Below are positions 1 to 9,207 of a stretch of DNA of 64,000 nucleotides, piece by piece. How positions within the stretch are numbered: position 1 is the stretch's first letter; every line of letters starts with the position of its first letter. The translations under genes and the position numbers were made by a program. The stretch lies in contig NZ_CP019038.1 in assembly GCF_001941825.1 (NCBI RefSeq), positions 5,828,001 to 5,892,000 of the forward strand, read 5' to 3'. Source of the DNA: Massilia putida. Lineage in GTDB: Bacteria; Pseudomonadota; Gammaproteobacteria; Burkholderiales; Burkholderiaceae_D. The notes beneath the pieces were generated by a model. It had not been told where the DNA came from, searched no databases, and worked only from the letters and a program-made list of their open reading frames with translations.

Positions 1-962
1 GCCGCCAGGCGCTCGACCCGAAGCCGACCAGCGTCAACGCGCTCGTGATGTCGATGACGGACCTGATCGAACGCGCGGCCGGTCCGGCGATCGGCGTGCG
101 CACCCGTCTCGCGGCCGCATTGTGGATGACGCTGTGCGATCCGAACCAGCTCGAGTCCGCCTTATTGAATCTCGCGAACAATGCGCGCGACGCCATGCCG
201 GAAGGCGGCCTGCTCATCATCGAGACGGAGAACGTGACGCTCACGCCCGCCCAGGCGCGCCGCCACGGCGACCTGCGGCCCGGCGAATACGTGCAGGTGA
301 GCGTGCGCGACAACGGGGCCGGCATGGCGCCGGACGTGGTGGCGCGCGCGTTCGACCCGTTCTTCACGACCAAACCGATGGGGCAGGGTACGGGCCTGGG
401 CCTGTCGATGGTGTACGGCTTCGCGCACCAGTCGGGCGGCAACGTGCGCATCGAATCGCGGCCCGGGCAGGGCACGGAAGTGCGCCTGCTGCTGCCGCGC
501 CACCTCGTGGAGACGCCGGCGGCGGAACCCGCGGACGTGGAACCGCCGCTGCAAGCCGGCAGTCGCAAGGGCGTCGTGATGGTCGTCGACGACGAGGCCG
601 ACATCCGCGCCGTGATGAGCGAGGTGCTGGAATTGCAGGGCTACACGGTGCTCGTCGCCTGCGACGCCCCGCAGGCGCTGCGCCTGCTGCAGGACACGCG
701 GCCGGACATGCTCGTGACGGACGTCGGACTGCCCAACGGCATGAACGGCCGCCAGCTGGCCGACCACGTGCGCGTGCAATGGCCCCAGCTGCCCGTGCTG
801 ATGGTGACGGGTTACGCGGAAAGCACCGTCATGAAAAACGAAAAGCTGCCGGCGCAGATGGAGATCCTGACCAAGCCGTTCGCCATGAATGCGCTCGTGG
901 ACAAGGTCGGTAACATGCTGGCGCTGGGCGTCGGTACGGAAACGGGCGCCGAAGCCGCCTGA
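1..962 (+). CDS. Hybrid sensor histidine kinase/response regulator, C-terminal part (5' truncated by window edge)
   Basis: The reading frame is open from the left edge (first full codon at base 3) to the TGA at 960-962, so only about 319 C-terminal residues are visible. The first half is a HATPase_c domain: N-box NLANNARDAMPEGG, G1 box VRDNGAGM, F-box FDPFFTTKPMGQ and G2 box GTGLGLS, typical of a kinase that phosphorylates its own His. The second half, after a Pro/Ala-rich linker, is a receiver domain with the acidic pair in VVDDEADIR, the phosphoacceptor Asp in VTDVGLPNG, the Thr in MVTGYAE and the Lys in LTKPFA, so it looks functional. Sensor and DHp regions lie outside the window, and the signal is unknown. 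The next gene on this strand is a tRNA. Confidence 0.9.
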   Translation, partial: RQALDPKPTSVNALVMSMTDLIERAAGPAIGVRTRLAAALWMTLCDPNQLESALLNLANNARDAMPEGGLLIIETENVTLTPAQARRHGDLRPGEYVQVSVRDNGAGMAPDVVARAFDPFFTTKPMGQGTGLGLSMVYGFAHQSGGNVRIESRPGQGTEVRLLLPRHLVETPAAEPADVEPPLQAGSRKGVVMVVDDEADIRAVMSEVLELQGYTVLVACDAPQALRLLQDTRPDMLVTDVGLPNGMNGRQLADHVRVQWPQLPVLMVTGYAESTVMKNEKLPAQMEILTKPFAMNALVDKVGNMLALGVGTETGAEAA

Positions 963-982
963 CCGCCGTTTACGTCGACGTG

Positions 983-1079
983 GGGTGGGCGGCCCCGTGC
1001 CCACGCGCGGCCTTCGCGCATGGCATACGTCACGCGTGGGCACGTTTCAATCGAGGCCCCCGGCCTCAAATGCCCACCC
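983..1079. repeat. Palindromic intergenic repeat, family A, copy 1
   Basis: The element begins GGGTGGGC (983-990) and ends with its exact complement GCCCACCC (1072-1079). It contains internal inverted blocks such as GTGCCCACGCG against CGCGTGGGCAC, and a GAGGCC/GGCCTC arm. Related elements occur at 23755-23825 and 36063-36176. It lies between the kinase gene and a decayed carbonic anhydrase fragment. The structure resembles a REP/MITE-like non-autonomous repeat; no coding potential is seen. Confidence 0.6.
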
Positions 1080-1100
1080 AACGGGATAGGTTTGTTCGTC

Positions 1101-1256
1101 AAGCTTATGGGCGATCTCCAGGCCGCCGATGATCTCGCGGCTGATCACATTGCCCGCGATGCGCACCGTCAGCAGATCGCCCAAGCCGGCATCGAAGATG
1201 ATTTCCGGCGACGTGCGCGAATCGATGCAGTTGACGACGACGGCCATCGGATGCCG
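1101..1256 (-). pseudogene. Beta-carbonic anhydrase remnant
   Basis: Read on the minus strand this stretch encodes about 52 residues with the hallmark active-site block of beta-carbonic anhydrases: HPMAVVVNCIDSR (Cys zinc ligand plus the Asp-Arg dyad), then PEIIFDAGLGDL and VRIAGNVISREIIGGLEIA. The intact family is roughly 200 residues. Here the N-terminal helices are missing, and so is the later His-x-x-Cys that completes the zinc site. After the HKL triplet the frame runs into repeat-A sequence and stops. The fragment is therefore an internal relic, flanked by a palindromic repeat on one side and the tRNA-Arg promoter on the other. It is most likely non-functional. Confidence 0.75.
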
Positions 1257-1315
1257 CCCGGTACATCGCGGGACGGGAACGCGGCGGCCCGGGCGGGGTA
1301 CCTGCCGGGCGCACA

Positions 1316-1344
1316 TTGTGGGAGGGACGTGGGTCGAGTACAAT
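1316..1344 (+). promoter_or_regulatory. Probable sigma-70 promoter of tRNA-Arg
   Basis: A TTGTGG -35 element (1316-1321) is separated by 17 bases from a TACAAT -10 element (1339-1344). The predicted start falls about 15-20 bases before the mature tRNA 5' end at 1367. Spacing and a 5/6 match at -10 support it. Confidence 0.5.
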
Positions 1345-1366
1345 AGTCGACTGCCATCGGCAGCGT

Positions 1367-1441
1367 GTCGCCATAGTACAATGGATAGTACAAGGTCCTC
1401 CTAAGACTTAGATGCAGGTTCGATTCCTGCTGGCGACACCA
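1367..1441 (+). tRNA. tRNA-Arg (anticodon CCU)
   Basis: The 75-base sequence folds as a full cloverleaf. The acceptor stem GTCGCCA pairs with TGGCGAC; the D stem is GTAC/GTAC; the anticodon stem AGGTC/GACTT carries loop CTCCTAA with anticodon CCT; and the T arm is GCAGG-TTCGATT-CCTGC. The 3' CCA is encoded. The anticodon reads AGG, a rare arginine codon in GC-rich genomes. The tRNA ends 99 bases before the uup start codon. Confidence 0.95.
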
Positions 1442-1540
1442 CCACACTTCGTACCGACCGATCCCCCTTCGGTACAATGCCTGCTTTCTCACACTTTTAC
1501 TGATGTCCGCGCACCGATCGTCGTCGCGGCCGCTTACACC

Positions 1541-3457
1541 ATGGCTGTCATTTCCCTCTCTTCCGCGCAACTGGCATTCGGCCACGTCGCGCTGCTCGAT
1601 CATGCCGATTTTTCGCTGGAAGCCGGCGAGCGCGTCGGACTCATCGGCCGCAACGGCACGGGTAAATCCTCGCTGCTGAAAATCATTTCCGGCCGCTCGA
1701 AACTGGACGACGGCCTGCTCGTGATGCAACAGAACGTCAAGATCGCGTACGTCGAGCAGGAGCCCGTGTTCGACCCGGACATGACCGTGTTCGACGCCGT
1801 CGCCGCCGGCATGGGCGACCAGCAGGCGATGCTGGCCGAGTACGAGTCGCTGACGGGGCAATTTGGCCAGGGCAATGACGACGCGATCATGGACCGCATG
1901 CACGATCTGCAGGCCAAGCTCGATGCGACGGATGCCTGGAACCTCGGCAACAAGGTCGAGACGACGCTGGACCGCCTGGGCCTGGCCGGCGAGGCGAAGA
2001 TGGGCACCTTGTCGGGCGGTATGCAGAAGCGGGTGGCGCTGGCCGTCGCGCTCGTGTCCGGTCCGGACGTGCTGCTGCTGGACGAACCGACGAACCACCT
2101 GGACTTCACGTCGATCCAGTGGCTCGAAGGCCTGCTGCGCGAATTCCGCGGCTCCGTGCTGTTCATCACCCACGACCGCCGCTTCCTCGACAACGTCGCG
2201 ACGCGCATCGTCGAACTGGACCGCGGGCGTCTGCTCTCGTTCCCCGGCAACTTCAGCAAATACCAGGAGCGCAAGCGCGAACTGCTCGCGATCGAAGAAG
2301 TGGAGAACGCCAAGTTCGACAAGGTGCTTGCACAGGAAGAAGTGTGGATCCGCAAGGGCGTGGAAGCGCGCCGCACCCGCAACGAAGGCCGCGTGCGCCG
2401 CCTGGAAGACTTGCGCCTGCAGCGCGCCGCGCGCCGCGACCAGCAAGGCCAGGTGCGCATCGATGTCGCGACCGGCGAGCGTTCCGGCAAGATCGTTGCG
2501 GAGCTGGAAAACATCTCGAAGAGCTATGGCGACAAGGTGATCGTCAAGGATTTTACGGGCACGATCATGCGCGGCGACAAGGTCGGCCTCATCGGCCCGA
2601 ACGGGGCCGGCAAGACGACGCTGCTGAAGATCATCCTCGGCGAAGAGACGGTGGACAGCGGCAACGTCAAGCTGGGCACGCGCCTGAACGTCGCCTATTT
2701 CGACCAGATGCGCGCGCAGCTGAACGAGGAAGCGACGCTGGCCGACACGATTGCGCCAGGCAGCGACTGGGTCGAGATCAACGGCCAGCGCAAGCACGTG
2801 ATGAGCTATCTGGGCGACTTCCTGTTCGCGCCGGAGCGCGCGCGTTCGCCCGTGAAATCGCTGTCGGGCGGCGAGCGCAACCGCCTGCTGCTGGCGCGCC
2901 TGTTCGCCAAGCCGGCCAACTGCCTCGTGCTGGACGAGCCTACCAACGACCTCGACATCGACACGCTGGAATTGCTGGAAGAACTGTTGACGGATTACAG
3001 CGGCACGGTCTTCCTCGTCAGCCACGACCGTACGTTCCTCGACAATGTCGTCACGCAAGTCATCGTGTCCGAAGGGGAGGGAACGTGGCGGGAATTTGTC
3101 GGCGGCTACAGCGATTGGGAACGCGTGAAAAGCGCCGCACCGGCCGCGTCGGCGGCAGCACAAAAAGCCGCGCCGGCGAAAGCACAGGATATGTCATCCA
3201 GCGCACAGAACGCATCCGGCAAGAAGGTAAAGTTGAGTTACAAGGAGCAGCGAGAGCTGGAAGAACTGCCGCAGCTCATCGCCAGCCTTGAAGACGAGCA
3301 GTCGGCCATCACGGCACAGCTGAATGCGCCCGACTTCTACAAGACCAATCCCGCCGACGCGCGCCGCATGAACGCACGTTTCGCGGAAATCGAGGAATTG
3401 CTGCTCGACGCCCTGGAGCGTTGGGAGCGCCTCGAAGCGCGCGCGCGGGGAGATTAG
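1541..3457 (+). CDS. uup: ABC-F family ATPase Uup
   Basis: This is a soluble protein of 638 residues with two ABC cassettes in tandem and no membrane segments, the ABC-F layout. Cassette 1 has Walker A GRNGTGKSS near residue 37, signature LSGGMQKRVALA near 157 and Walker B VLLLDEPTNHLD. Cassette 2 has GPNGAGKTT near 352 and signature LSGGERNRLLLA near 441. A charged coiled-coil tail from about residue 565 (KLSYKEQRELEELPQL and on) is the C-terminal domain that marks Uup, a DNA- and ribosome-associated factor whose loss raises transposon precise excision in E. coli. An in-frame ATG upstream at 1412 lies inside the tRNA; the ATG at 1541 (MAVISLSSAQLAFGH) gives the family's usual N-terminus and a length near the E. 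coli protein. Confidence 0.93.
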   Translation: MAVISLSSAQLAFGHVALLDHADFSLEAGERVGLIGRNGTGKSSLLKIISGRSKLDDGLLVMQQNVKIAYVEQEPVFDPDMTVFDAVAAGMGDQQAMLAEYESLTGQFGQGNDDAIMDRMHDLQAKLDATDAWNLGNKVETTLDRLGLAGEAKMGTLSGGMQKRVALAVALVSGPDVLLLDEPTNHLDFTSIQWLEGLLREFRGSVLFITHDRRFLDNVATRIVELDRGRLLSFPGNFSKYQERKRELLAIEEVENAKFDKVLAQEEVWIRKGVEARRTRNEGRVRRLEDLRLQRAARRDQQGQVRIDVATGERSGKIVAELENISKSYGDKVIVKDFTGTIMRGDKVGLIGPNGAGKTTLLKIILGEETVDSGNVKLGTRLNVAYFDQMRAQLNEEATLADTIAPGSDWVEINGQRKHVMSYLGDFLFAPERARSPVKSLSGGERNRLLLARLFAKPANCLVLDEPTNDLDIDTLELLEELLTDYSGTVFLVSHDRTFLDNVVTQVIVSEGEGTWREFVGGYSDWERVKSAAPAASAAAQKAAPAKAQDMSSSAQNASGKKVKLSYKEQRELEELPQLIASLEDEQSAITAQLNAPDFYKTNPADARRMNARFAEIEELLLDALERWERLEARARGD

Positions 3458-3500
3458 CCCATGCGTTAGCCGCGGGCCAGGCGCCCGCTGATGGAGGAAC

Positions 3501-4226
3501 ATGACTGAGCATGACGACCGCTACGCCGTGCCCGCCACGGCAGCCATCCCGGCCGACGCTCCCATGTTCAACCGCGCGGCCTGGATCCGCATTCTGCCCT
3601 TCGCCGCTTACCTGTTCTTCATCGTCATCGGCGACGTGCTCGAGCGCCTGGGTGTCCGGCAGGACGCCCTGCGCTGGCTGTACCCCGTCAAGATCGCCCT
3701 CGTGGCCCTGTTGCTGGCGCTGTTCTGGCGCCGGTATCAAGAACTTTCCCGTTTTCATCTCCGATCGTTGCACGCGCTGATCGCGCTGGCGACGGGCATC
3801 GTCGTGCTCGTCCTGTGGATCAGCCTGGACGCCGGCTGGATGCTCGTCGGTTCGCCGTCCGGTTACGATCCGCGCGTCGACGGCCGCGTCGACTGGCTGC
3901 TGGTCTCGATCCGCATCGCCGGCGCCGCGCTCGTCGTGCCCGTCATGGAGGAATTGTTTTGGCGTTCTTTCCTGATGCGATGGGTGGACGCCCCTGATTT
4001 CGAGTCGGTTGCGCCCTCTCAACTCAGTATCAAAAGCTTCGTCATTACCGTCCTGCTGTTCGGCTTCGAACATAACCTCTGGCTTGCCGGGATCGTTGCG
4101 GGCGCAGCCTACAGCCTGCTGTACATGCGTCACCGCAACTTGTGGTCGCCGATCCTGGCGCATGCCGTGACCAATGGCCTGCTTGGCGTGTGGGTGGTTC
4201 GAACCGGAAACTGGTCTTACTGGTAA
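3501..4226 (+). CDS. CPBP/CAAX-type intramembrane protease of the exosortase-associated (TIGR03008-like) kind
   Basis: This 241-residue polytopic membrane protein has hydrophobic helices from about residue 30 onward. The CPBP (Abi) protease motifs are present: EELFWRS near residue 150, an FGFEHN segment near 187 and HAVTN near 220, which together supply the Glu and His residues of an intramembrane metalloprotease. A TIGR family of CAAX-protease-related proteins (TIGR03008) is found in genomes with exosortase and PEP-CTERM proteins, and the position just upstream of epsL and the EPS genes fits it. The ATG at 3501 follows a GGAGGA ribosome site. Its substrate is unknown; processing of exported PEP-CTERM proteins or immunity-type proteolysis are both possible. 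Confidence 0.8.
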   Translation: MTEHDDRYAVPATAAIPADAPMFNRAAWIRILPFAAYLFFIVIGDVLERLGVRQDALRWLYPVKIALVALLLALFWRRYQELSRFHLRSLHALIALATGIVVLVLWISLDAGWMLVGSPSGYDPRVDGRVDWLLVSIRIAGAALVVPVMEELFWRSFLMRWVDAPDFESVAPSQLSIKSFVITVLLFGFEHNLWLAGIVAGAAYSLLYMRHRNLWSPILAHAVTNGLLGVWVVRTGNWSYW

Positions 4227-4259
4227 GCCGTCCGGCCTAACTTCAAGAAGATAAAAACC

Positions 4260-5456
4260 ATGTTGACATCCCGCGTACGTCCTCTTGCCCTGTTGCTGTG
4301 CTCCCTCTTCGCGCTGCCGGCCGGTGCCGGTCCCAGCGATGCGCTCCACGTGTACGGCGGGGTCGCCTACGGCCACGACGACAACCTGCTGCGCATCCCG
4401 GACGGCCAGGCCGCGTTCGACGGCACCCGTGCCGATTCGTGGTGGGAGCGGGAGGCCGGACTGATTTTCGATAAAACCTATAGCCGGCAACGGATTTCCA
4501 TCGTGGCCAAGCTGTCGAAGTACGACTTCAACCACTTCAAACAGCTCAATTACGATGGCAAGGACTTGCAGGCAACCTGGTTCTGGCAACTCGGCAACCA
4601 CCTCGAAGGCAGGGTCGGCACGACCTACGAACAGGTGCTGGCGCCGTACACCGATTTCCAGAGCAACGAGCGCAACCTGCGCCGCAGCCGCACCCAGTTC
4701 GCGGAGGGCGCGTGGCGTTTCCACTCGTCCTGGCGCGTGCGCACGGGCTTCCAGCGCGACAAATACGACTACGAGCTGTTCGCGCAACGCTACAACAACC
4801 GCACGGAGGATGCGAGCGAGGTCGAGCTCGATTATCTGCCGAGCAGCGGCAGCACGGTCGGTCTCGTGGCGCGCCGCGTGAAGGGCAAGTATCCATACCC
4901 GCGTCCCGTGGGCCCGTTCCTCCTCAACGACAATTTCACGCAGGACGAGCTGAAGGCGCGCGTGCTGTGGCTGGCCACGGGCTCGACGACCTTCGATGCC
5001 CTCGTCGGCTACACGCGGCGCGATCAGCCATCCTTCGGCACGGGCAAGACGAGCGGCGTGGCCGGCAAGATCAAGGCCACCTACCAGCCGCGCGGCAAGA
5101 TGACCTATAAAGCCGCGGTCTGGCGCGACTTCGCGCCGCTGGAAAGCACGGTGGTGAGCTATACGCTGAACAAGGGCGCCAGCGTCGGCGCGCAGTGGGA
5201 CGCGACGGCCAAGATCAAGGTGAATGCGGACGCCGTCTACGAACGGCGCAACTACAACGCGCGCGAATCGTTTGCCAGATTGGGCGATATCCGCGATTCC
5301 ATCCGCACGAGCAGCCTGTCGGCGACGTGGGCGCCGCGGCCGACCGTGCAGGTATCGGCCGGGCTTGCGCATCAGGCGCGCAGCGGGTCGGTCGTGCTCG
5401 GCACCGGCAGCTTCAAGTCGAACAGCGTGACGCTGTCGGCCAATGCGCAGTTCTAA
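4260..5456 (+). CDS. epsL: EPS outer-membrane beta-barrel protein EpsL
   Basis: The 398-residue protein begins with a signal peptide (LALLLCSLFALPAGA, cleavage probably just after). The rest is rich in alternating aromatic/polar strands typical of outer-membrane beta-barrels, and it ends with a hydrophobic strand finishing in Phe (SVTLSANAQF), the usual C-terminal beta signal. Position at the head of an exosortase-type EPS locus matches EpsL of XrtB-linked loci (TIGR03014), thought to act in the final outer-membrane step of polysaccharide export. Eight bases separate it from epsB. The barrel role is inferred from sequence pattern and locus order rather than from a catalytic motif. Confidence 0.82.
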   Translation: MLTSRVRPLALLLCSLFALPAGAGPSDALHVYGGVAYGHDDNLLRIPDGQAAFDGTRADSWWEREAGLIFDKTYSRQRISIVAKLSKYDFNHFKQLNYDGKDLQATWFWQLGNHLEGRVGTTYEQVLAPYTDFQSNERNLRRSRTQFAEGAWRFHSSWRVRTGFQRDKYDYELFAQRYNNRTEDASEVELDYLPSSGSTVGLVARRVKGKYPYPRPVGPFLLNDNFTQDELKARVLWLATGSTTFDALVGYTRRDQPSFGTGKTSGVAGKIKATYQPRGKMTYKAAVWRDFAPLESTVVSYTLNKGASVGAQWDATAKIKVNADAVYERRNYNARESFARLGDIRDSIRTSSLSATWAPRPTVQVSAGLAHQARSGSVVLGTGSFKSNSVTLSANAQF

Positions 5457-5464
5457 ATGTGTCT

Positions 5465-6844
5465 ATGACCGTCAATGACATACCACTGATCTCGTTCTTT
5501 CAGCGCGTCCTCGATCCGCTGATCATCATGGGCACGCTGTACCTGTCGGCGCTGCTGTTCCATGAACCGTTTTCGGGGTATCTGCTGGTGCTGATGGTGC
5601 TGGCCTTCTTCATTTCGTCGGCCGTGTACCAGCACATCGATCCGTACCGCACGTGGCGCAGCGGCCGGATGTGGGCCTATGCGCGCGACACCGTGTTCGG
5701 CTGGTGCGTGACCCTGGCCGTGCTGATGTTCCTCGGCTCGTCCAGCGGCCTCAAATACTATTACGACCAGCGCGTGCTGCTGGCCTGGGCCGTCGCCACC
5801 CCGCTGATCCTGCTGGGCAGCCACATCGCCGCCCGCGTGACGAACCGGCCCGGCAATACGAGGGAAGTGCGGTCCGTGGTGGTGGTCGGCGTCAACGACG
5901 TGGGCCTCAAGTTCGCCGGCATCTGCGACCGCCATCCGAACCTGTTCATGCAGGTGCGCGGCTTCTTCGACGACCGCGACGGCGAGCGCCGGCCGGCCGA
6001 ACTGCCGCACCCGATGCTGGGCAAGACGGACGAGCTGGCGCAGTACGTGCGCAACAACGGCATCAAGATGATCTTCATCAGCCAGCCGATCTCGGCGCAG
6101 CCGCGCATCCGCAAGCTCATCGACGAGTTGCAGGACACCACGGCGTCCGTCTATTTCCTGCCGGACGTCTACATCTTCGACCTGATGCAGGCACGCTTCG
6201 ACAACGTCGGCGGCATGCCCGTGATCGCGATCTGCGAGACGCCGTTCATGGGCCTGAACAGCATGGTCAAGCGAACCTCCGACATCGTGCTGTCGTGCAT
6301 CATCCTGCTGCTGCTGGCGCCGCTGATGCTGGCCATCGCCGTGGCCGTCCGGTTGAGTTCGCCCGGTCCCGTCATCTTCCGCCAGCGCCGCTACGGCCTG
6401 TATGGCGAAGAAATCATCGTCTACAAATTCCGTTCGATGAAGGTGATGGAGAACGGCAATATCGTCGTGCAGGCGCGCCAGGGGGACGAGCGTGTGACGC
6501 CCATCGGCGGCTTCCTGCGCCGCACGTCGCTCGATGAATTGCCGCAGTTTATCAACGTGCTGCAAGGCAGGATGAGCATCGTCGGGCCGCGTCCGCACGC
6601 GGTCGCGCACAACGAACAATATCGCAAGCTGATCAAGGGATACATGCTGCGCCATAAGGTCAAACCGGGTATCACCGGTTGGGCGCAGGTCAACGGGTTG
6701 CGTGGTGAAACCGCCACGCTGGACAAGATGGAAGCGCGTATCCAGTACGACCTCGACTACCTGCGCAACTGGTCGCTGTGGCTGGACCTGTGGATCATCC
6801 TCAAGACGGTCAAAGTGGTGCTGACGCGCGAAAACGCGTTCTGA
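5465..6844 (+). CDS. epsB: Undecaprenyl-phosphate sugar-1-phosphate transferase EpsB (WcaJ/WbaP-like)
   Basis: EpsB probably starts EPS repeat-unit synthesis by moving a hexose-1-phosphate, commonly glucose, from its UDP form onto undecaprenyl phosphate at the inner membrane. Of 459 residues, about the first 115 hold four membrane helices. A nucleotide-binding-like domain follows (VVVVGVNDVGLKFAG). A further helix then leads into the bacterial sugar transferase domain (residues ~270-455) with GPVIFRQRRYGLYGEE, YKFRSMKVM, RRTSLDELPQFINVL and KPGITGWAQVNGLRGET. The frame is open further upstream inside epsL, but ATG 5465 gives the family N-terminus. A GTG at 5459 is an alternative. The donor sugar cannot be read from sequence. 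Confidence 0.9.
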   Translation: MTVNDIPLISFFQRVLDPLIIMGTLYLSALLFHEPFSGYLLVLMVLAFFISSAVYQHIDPYRTWRSGRMWAYARDTVFGWCVTLAVLMFLGSSSGLKYYYDQRVLLAWAVATPLILLGSHIAARVTNRPGNTREVRSVVVVGVNDVGLKFAGICDRHPNLFMQVRGFFDDRDGERRPAELPHPMLGKTDELAQYVRNNGIKMIFISQPISAQPRIRKLIDELQDTTASVYFLPDVYIFDLMQARFDNVGGMPVIAICETPFMGLNSMVKRTSDIVLSCIILLLLAPLMLAIAVAVRLSSPGPVIFRQRRYGLYGEEIIVYKFRSMKVMENGNIVVQARQGDERVTPIGGFLRRTSLDELPQFINVLQGRMSIVGPRPHAVAHNEQYRKLIKGYMLRHKVKPGITGWAQVNGLRGETATLDKMEARIQYDLDYLRNWSLWLDLWIILKTVKVVLTRENAF

Positions 6845-6985
6845 TGTGGGGTCACTTAGGGCCGACTTAAAGAGGCAAATTCAAACGGATCGTCGCTTGC
6901 GGCGGCGGATGGGCTGCGTAGAATAATTGATGAGATTGCAATTTTTTATTGACTTTGCATAACATTTCGCCGGGGAAGCAGGCAC

Positions 6986-8101
6986 ATGAAAAAAGCGCTG
7001 ATCACGGGTGTCACCGGGCAGGACGGTTCTTATCTCGCTGAATTGCTGCTCGCCAAAGGCTACGAAGTGCACGGCATCAAGCGGCGCGCCTCGCTGTTCA
7101 ACACGGAGCGGATCGATCACATCTACCAGGACCCGCACGTCGAAGACAACCACTTCCACCTGCATTACGGCGACCTGTCCGATACGTCGAACCTGAACCG
7201 CATCCTGTGCGAAGTCAGGCCCGACGAGGTGTACAACCTGGGGGCCATGAGCCACGTGGCCGTGTCGTTCGAATCGCCGGAATACACGGCCGACGTCGAC
7301 GCCCTCGGCACCTTGCGCCTGCTGGAAGCGATCCGCTTTCTCGGCCTGGAAAAGACCACGCGGTTCTACCAGGCATCGACCTCGGAACTGTACGGCCTCG
7401 TGCAGGAAACGCCGCAGCGCGAGACGACGCCGTTCTACCCGCGCAGTCCGTATGCCGTGGCCAAGCTGTACGCCTACTGGATCACAGTCAATTACCGCGA
7501 AGCGTATGGCTTGTATGCCTGCAACGGCATCCTGTTCAACCACGAATCCCCGCGCCGCGGCGAGACATTTGTCACGCGCAAGATCACGCGCGGCCTCGCG
7601 AACATTTCGCAGGGCTTGGAGCACCAACTGTTTCTCGGCAACCTCGACGCGCTGCGCGACTGGGGCCACGCGCGCGACTATGTCGAGATGCAATGGCTCA
7701 TGCTGCAACAGGACGCGCCCGAGGATTACGTGATCGCGACGGGGCGCCAATATTCCGTGCGCCACTTCGTCGACGTGGCCGCGCGCGAGCTGGGCATCGA
7801 GATCGCGTGGCAGGGCGAGGGCGTGCACGAACGCGGCGTGATCGCCGCCATTCACGGCGACAAGGCGCCCGGCGTCGTGGTGGGCCAACCGATCGTCGCC
7901 GTCGACCCGCAATTCTTCCGTCCGACGGAAGTCGAGACGCTGCTCGGCGATCCGGGCAAGGCACGCCGCCGGCTGGGCTGGGAGCCGCGGACGTCTTTCG
8001 AGGCGATGGTGCAGGAAATGGTGGCGCACGACCTCGAGACGGCGCGCCGCCACAAGCTGCTGGCATCGCATGGCTACAACGTTGCAATTTCATTGGAGTG
8101 A
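6986..8101 (+). CDS. gmd: GDP-mannose 4,6-dehydratase
   Basis: Gmd converts GDP-mannose to GDP-4-keto-6-deoxymannose, the first step toward GDP-L-fucose. The 371-residue protein is an extended short-chain dehydrogenase: the NAD(P) motif [14 protein letters not shown] is at residues ~7-20, STSELYG supplies catalytic Thr/Ser and Glu, and [10 protein letters not shown] carries the YxxxK pair. [16 protein letters not shown] is a strongly conserved Gmd segment. Length matches the family. A 141-base gap separates it from epsB, so it may have its own promoter. The fcl gene follows after three bases. Confidence 0.95.
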   Translation: MKKALITGVTGQDGSYLAELLLAKGYEVHGIKRRASLFNTERIDHIYQDPHVEDNHFHLHYGDLSDTSNLNRILCEVRPDEVYNLGAMSHVAVSFESPEYTADVDALGTLRLLEAIRFLGLEKTTRFYQASTSELYGLVQETPQRETTPFYPRSPYAVAKLYAYWITVNYREAYGLYACNGILFNHESPRRGETFVTRKITRGLANISQGLEHQLFLGNLDALRDWGHARDYVEMQWLMLQQDAPEDYVIATGRQYSVRHFVDVAARELGIEIAWQGEGVHERGVIAAIHGDKAPGVVVGQPIVAVDPQFFRPTEVETLLGDPGKARRRLGWEPRTSFEAMVQEMVAHDLETARRHKLLASHGYNVAISLE

Positions 8102-8104
8102 ACG

Positions 8105-9085
8105 TTGAATACTCAACCCCGCATCTACGTGGCCGGCCATAACGGGCTGGTCGGTTCGGCCATCGTGCGCGTGCTGCGCGCGCAAGGCCACACGAACATC
8201 GTCACGCGCAGCCACGCGGAACTGGAATTGACCGATCAGGCCCAGGTCCGCGAGTTCTTCCGCAACGAGCGCATCGACCAGGTCTACCTGGCCGCCGCCA
8301 AGGTCGGCGGCATCCACGCGAACAACACGTATCCGGCCGAGTTCATCTACGACAACATGATGGTGCAGGCGAACGTCGTGCACGAAGCGTGGCGGAACGG
8401 GGTGAACAAGCTGTTGTTCCTCGGGTCGTCGTGCATCTACCCGCGCCTCGCGCAGCAGCCCATCAAGGAAGAGTATCTGATGAGCGGCATGCTGGAGCCG
8501 ACCAATGAACCGTATGCGATGGCGAAGATCGCCGGCATCAAGTTGTGCGAAAGCTATAACCGCCAGTACGGCACGGATTACCGCAGCGTGATGCCGACGA
8601 ATTTGTACGGCCCCGGTGACAACTATCACCCGGAAAACAGCCACGTGATCCCGGCCCTGATGCGGCGCTTCCACGAAGCCAAGGTGAGCGGCGCGCCCGA
8701 AGTCGTCATCTGGGGCAGCGGCAAGCCCATGCGCGAATTCCTGTACGTCGACGACATGGCGGAAGCCAGCGTCTACGTGATGAATCTCGACCACGACACG
8801 TATGCCGCCAACACCGACCCGATGCATTCGCACATCAACGTGGGCACCGGTGAAGACGTCACGATCGCGGACCTCGCGCGCCTCGTCGGCGAGACGGTCG
8901 GCTACCGCGGCCGCATCGGCTTCGACACCACCAAGCCCGACGGTACGCCGCGCAAGCTGCTCGACGTGTCCAAGCTGAAATCCCTCGGCTGGCAGGCACG
9001 CACGCCGTTGCCGGAAGGGTTGCGGCGCGCGTACGCGGCCTTCGTCGACCTGATGGCAGCCCAGGAAAAACGGGCCGCGGCATGA
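8105..9085 (+). CDS. fcl: GDP-L-fucose synthase
   Basis: Fcl (WcaG) is the epimerase/reductase that completes GDP-L-fucose synthesis from the Gmd product. The 326 residues include the Rossmann motif [14 protein letters not shown] at the N-terminus, the [11 protein letters not shown]xxxK pair, and [19 protein letters not shown] and [20 protein letters not shown] blocks typical of the family. The start is TTG at 8105: a GGAG site (8095-8098) overlapping the end of gmd is correctly spaced, and the first beta strand begins at residue 6. Gmd and Fcl are translationally close and probably co-transcribed. Confidence 0.95.
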   Translation: MNTQPRIYVAGHNGLVGSAIVRVLRAQGHTNIVTRSHAELELTDQAQVREFFRNERIDQVYLAAAKVGGIHANNTYPAEFIYDNMMVQANVVHEAWRNGVNKLLFLGSSCIYPRLAQQPIKEEYLMSGMLEPTNEPYAMAKIAGIKLCESYNRQYGTDYRSVMPTNLYGPGDNYHPENSHVIPALMRRFHEAKVSGAPEVVIWGSGKPMREFLYVDDMAEASVYVMNLDHDTYAANTDPMHSHINVGTGEDVTIADLARLVGETVGYRGRIGFDTTKPDGTPRKLLDVSKLKSLGWQARTPLPEGLRRAYAAFVDLMAAQEKRAAA

Positions 9086-9207
9086 GCGCCGCGGCCGGGG
9101 CCATACGGCAGAGTGTTAATTGACGAACAGATACCGAGCCGTGCGGCTCCCAGAATGAACGGGCTATAAAAAGAGTTCCACCAGTTTTCATCCATCAGGA
9201 AACCAAC

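Noticed and set aside
1169..3163. Long open frame on the minus strand across uup
   Set aside because: It is the antisense shadow of a clear ABC-F gene. Its product is His/Arg/Val-rich low-complexity text, as expected from GC-rich antisense, apart from a frame-shifted copy of the carbonic anhydrase relic.
3309..5372. 687-residue open frame on the minus strand across the protease and epsL genes
   Set aside because: No family features and biased composition; both overlapping plus-strand genes have signal peptides, motifs and ribosome sites.
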